8,184 nucleotides of DNA. It comes from RHKX01 sp035695265. GTDB lineage: Bacteria; Actinomycetota; Thermoleophilia; Solirubrobacterales; 70-9. Shown here piece after piece: positions 6,083 through 8,184 of the stretch. The first letter of the stretch is position 1, and every line of letters begins with the position of its first letter. The stretch is from NCBI GenBank assembly GCA_035695265.1, contig DASSEM010000079.1, forward strand, positions 1-8,184. The letters run 5' to 3'. The notes under the pieces are model-generated. The model did not search any database. It had not been told where the DNA came from and worked only from the letters and a program-made list of their open reading frames with translations. Made by a program: the position numbers and the translations under genes.

Positions 6083-7228
6083 ATGCCGCCGCTCAGGGTC
6101 TCCCTGGTCGATCCCTCGGCCTTCACGCCGCCCTACGACCGCTCGCTGGCGGCGGCGCTGGCACGGGCCGGCGTCGACGTCGAGCTGCTCACGAGCCGCT
6201 TCGTCTACGGCCCGGTCGCGGACCCTGCCGGCTACCGGGTCGAGGAGCTCTTCTACCGTCGCAGCGGCCGGGCCGCCGGCCGCCGCAGGCTTGCGCTGAA
6301 GGCGCTCGAGCACCTGCCGGGGATGCTCGCCGCCCGCCGCCGGCTCGCCGCCGCCGAGATCGAGCACTGGCAGTGGACGACCCTGCCGGCGGTCGACCGG
6401 CTCCTGCTCGGCCCTGACCCCGGACACCCGCGGCTCATCACCCTGCACTACCCGCTGCCGAAGCCGGGCGAGCACCGCAGGCTCGCGGCCCAACGCCGCT
6501 ACCTCGATCGCTTCGACGCCGTCGTCGCTCACACCGAGGGCGCCGCCGTCCGGCTTCGCGACGAGGTCGGGATCGACCCCGGCAAGGTCGAGGTGATCCC
6601 ACACGGGCCCCTCGACTACCTCACCGACCTGCCCGCGGAGGAGCCGCTGCCGCCCGAGCTGACCGACGCGGAGGGGCCGGTGATCCTCTTCTTCGGCCTG
6701 CTCCGCCCCTACAAGGGGATCGACACCCTGCTCGAGGCGTTCGCCTCGGTCGAGGGGGCGGAGCTCTGGATCGCCGGGATGCCGCGAATGCCGCTCGATG
6801 ACCTCGAGCGGCTCGCCGCGCGGGCGCCGGGACGGGTCCGCTTCCTGCCCCGGTTCGTTTCCGACCCGGAGATCCCGGCGCTGCTCCGCCGGGCCGACGT
6901 CCTGGCGCTCCCCTACCGCGAGATCGAGCAGTCCGGCGTCCTCTACGCCGGCCTCGCCTTCGGCAAGCCGATGGTGCTCGGTGACGTCGGCGGCTTCGCC
7001 GAGCTCGGCCGCCGCACCGGGGCCGCCCGGCTCGTCCCGCCCGGCGAGCCGGAGCCCCTCGCCGCCGCCCTCAACGAGCTCGTCACCGATCCCGCTGCGC
7101 GCGAGCGGCTCGCCGCCGCCGCACGGGCAGCGGTCGCCGGCGACGCCGGCTGGGACGCGATCGCCGAGCGCACGCTCGCTCTCTATGAGCGGCTCCGCGC
7201 TGACCGCGGCGCGCGCGGAAGCCGATAA
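6083..7228 (+). CDS. GT4-family glycosyltransferase (GT-B fold)
   Basis: This 381-residue protein has two Rossmann-like halves. The N-terminal half begins RVSLVDPSAFTPPYDRSLAA and reaches LITLHYPLP (118-126) and FDAVVAHTEGAA (144-155). The C-terminal half has KVEVIPHGP (168-176), VILFFGLLRPYKGIDTLLEA (200-219), then ADVLALPYREIEQSGVLYAG (271-290), LAFGKPMVL and GGFAEL. Lys211 in RPYKG is the usual contact to the donor phosphate. The second Glu of the common E-x7-E motif is replaced: aligning on the G-K-P triplet puts Ala289 there, so donor recognition may differ from textbook members. It would add a sugar during repeat-unit assembly at the inner membrane face. The next gene starts 11 bases after the stop, suggesting a two-gene plus-strand unit. 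Donor and acceptor are unknown. Confidence 0.92.
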   Translation: MPPLRVSLVDPSAFTPPYDRSLAAALARAGVDVELLTSRFVYGPVADPAGYRVEELFYRRSGRAAGRRRLALKALEHLPGMLAARRRLAAAEIEHWQWTTLPAVDRLLLGPDPGHPRLITLHYPLPKPGEHRRLAAQRRYLDRFDAVVAHTEGAAVRLRDEVGIDPGKVEVIPHGPLDYLTDLPAEEPLPPELTDAEGPVILFFGLLRPYKGIDTLLEAFASVEGAELWIAGMPRMPLDDLERLAARAPGRVRFLPRFVSDPEIPALLRRADVLALPYREIEQSGVLYAGLAFGKPMVLGDVGGFAELGRRTGAARLVPPGEPEPLAAALNELVTDPAARERLAAAARAAVAGDAGWDAIAERTLALYERLRADRGARGSR

Positions 7229-7239
7229 TCAGCGCTTCC

Positions 7240-8184
7240 ATGGGACTCGCCGCGAAGATCTTCTGGGGCTCGATCGCGGGTCTTCTCCATACCCACGTCA
7301 CCTATCCGCTGAGCCTCGCCGCGCTCGGGCGCCTGCGCGGCCACGCCACTCCGCCGCCGCCGACGGGCGACCGGCCGAAGGTGTCGCTGATCGTCGCCGC
7401 ATTCGACGAGGCCGGCGTGATCGAGGCCAAGGTCGCCGACGCCCTCGCCCAGGACTGGCCCCGCGAGCGGCTCGAGCTGATCGTCGCCTCCGACGGGTCG
7501 GCCGACCGCACCGTCGAGCTCGCCCGCGCCGCCGGCGCCGACCTCGTCCTCGACCTCCCTCGCGGCGGCAAGATCGCAACCCAGAACGCGGCGGTCGAGC
7601 GCGCGAGCGGCGAGATCCTCGCCTTCAGCGACGCAAACTCGAGCTGGGAGCCGGGCGCGCTCGCGGCCCTGGTGGCGGCCTTCGAGGACCCCGGGGTCGG
7701 CTACGCGTCCGGCCGGGTCAGCTTCGCGGACCCCGACGGCGACAACGAGGAGGGGCTCTACTGGCGCTACGAGATGGCGGTCCGGGGCCTCGAGTCGGAG
7801 GCCGGTGGGATCACCGCCGGAAACGGCGCGATCTACGCCGTCCGCCGCGCCGCCTACCGCTTCCTCGGTCCCTCGCGCAGCCACGACCTCTCGTTCCCGT
7901 TCCTGCTCCGCAAGGACGGCTGGCGGTCGGTCGACGTCGCCGCCGCCCGGGCGACCGAGAAGATGGTGCCGACGATCGAGGGCGAGTTCGCCCGCAAGCG
8001 GCGGATGATGGCCGGCCTCGCCGACATCGTCGTCGGCGACCGCATGTGGGACCTGCGCGGCTACGGGCCGCTCTACGCCTACGAGGTCTTCTCCCACCGG
8101 CTGCTCCGCTACGCGAGCCCGTTCCTGCACGTGCTCGCCTTCGCCGCCAACCTGGCGCTACTCCGCCGCGGCCGCATCTACCGG
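7240..8184 (+). CDS. Membrane-associated GT2 glycosyltransferase (3' partial)
   Basis: The frame starts at ATG 7240 and remains open for 315 codons to the window end. A hydrophobic N-terminal segment (about 8-30) precedes a GT-A domain: VSLIVAAFDEAGVIEAKVAD (48-67), SDGSADRT (84-91), GGK with Lys111, SDANSSW (130-136) and AGNGAIYAVRR (193-203). SHDLSFPFLLRKDGW (214-228) sits where relatives have an E-D pair, and R-K-R-R-M (252-256) fits the place of the (Q/R)xxRW motif. The visible end (FLHVLAFAANLALL, 295-308) looks like the first C-terminal membrane helix. This layout matches BcsA/HasA-like and other membrane GT2 enzymes. The D-x-N instead of D-x-D and Met instead of Trp are variants, so processivity is uncertain. 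It lies 11 bases behind the GT4 gene. No good Shine-Dalgarno site is seen, but no other in-frame start is close. The missing end probably carries more membrane helices. Confidence 0.9.
   Translation, partial: MGLAAKIFWGSIAGLLHTHVTYPLSLAALGRLRGHATPPPPTGDRPKVSLIVAAFDEAGVIEAKVADALAQDWPRERLELIVASDGSADRTVELARAAGADLVLDLPRGGKIATQNAAVERASGEILAFSDANSSWEPGALAALVAAFEDPGVGYASGRVSFADPDGDNEEGLYWRYEMAVRGLESEAGGITAGNGAIYAVRRAAYRFLGPSRSHDLSFPFLLRKDGWRSVDVAAARATEKMVPTIEGEFARKRRMMAGLADIVVGDRMWDLRGYGPLYAYEVFSHRLLRYASPFLHVLAFAANLALLRRGRIYR

Noticed and set aside
4908..6299. A 463-residue plus-strand frame opposite the minus-strand GT2
   Set aside because: It is antisense to a well-supported GT2 enzyme and has the usual shadow composition of Gly, Arg, Glu and Val without motifs.
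1..8184. RNA genes, CRISPR arrays, transposases or phage genes
   Set aside because: No tRNA-like cloverleaf, spaced short repeats, transposase motifs or phage-type proteins were seen on either strand.

Overview
This is a very GC-rich window with strong G/C preference at third codon positions. Genes are tightly packed and several stops and starts overlap. Together with stand-alone LytR_C-domain proteins beside a Wzx/Wzy-type polysaccharide locus, this suggests a high-GC actinobacterium, perhaps of the Thermoleophilia/Solirubrobacterales type. That placement is inferred from composition and gene content; no rRNA or other marker is present.

Layout. (1) Positions 1-4880 hold five plus-strand genes that look like one operon. 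In order they are: a membrane-anchored LytR_C protein (5' end cut by the window edge), a second LytR_C protein with two membrane helices, a small signal-anchored protein with a FlgD-like Ig fold, an O-antigen ligase/polymerase-family membrane protein (Wzy_C), and a Wzx/MATE-like polysaccharide flippase. Gaps are 19 and 4 bases, then overlaps of 8 and 1 bases, so translational coupling is likely. (2) Positions 4881-5135 are a non-coding gap between convergent genes. It is less GC-rich in its centre and rich in inverted repeats: a 46-base imperfect palindrome, a long-range 15-base helix around it, an imperfect direct repeat and a terminator-like hairpin. (3) A GT2 glycosyltransferase lies on the minus strand (5136-6065). 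(4) Only 17 bases away, two plus-strand glycosyltransferases start divergently: a GT4 enzyme (6083-7228) and a membrane-associated GT2 enzyme (7240 to the window end, 3' end missing).

Together the genes describe part of a surface-polysaccharide locus. The glycosyltransferases would build a lipid-linked repeat unit in the cytoplasm, the flippase would move it across the membrane, and the Wzy_C protein would polymerise or ligate it outside. The LytR_C and FlgD-Ig proteins would sit on the outer face of the membrane, where attachment to the cell wall could occur; their exact roles are not known to me. The initiating sugar-phosphate transferase, any chain-length regulator and any catalytic LCP ligase are not in this window.

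The least ordinary items are the two tandem LytR_C proteins without a catalytic LCP domain, and the structured convergent intergenic region.
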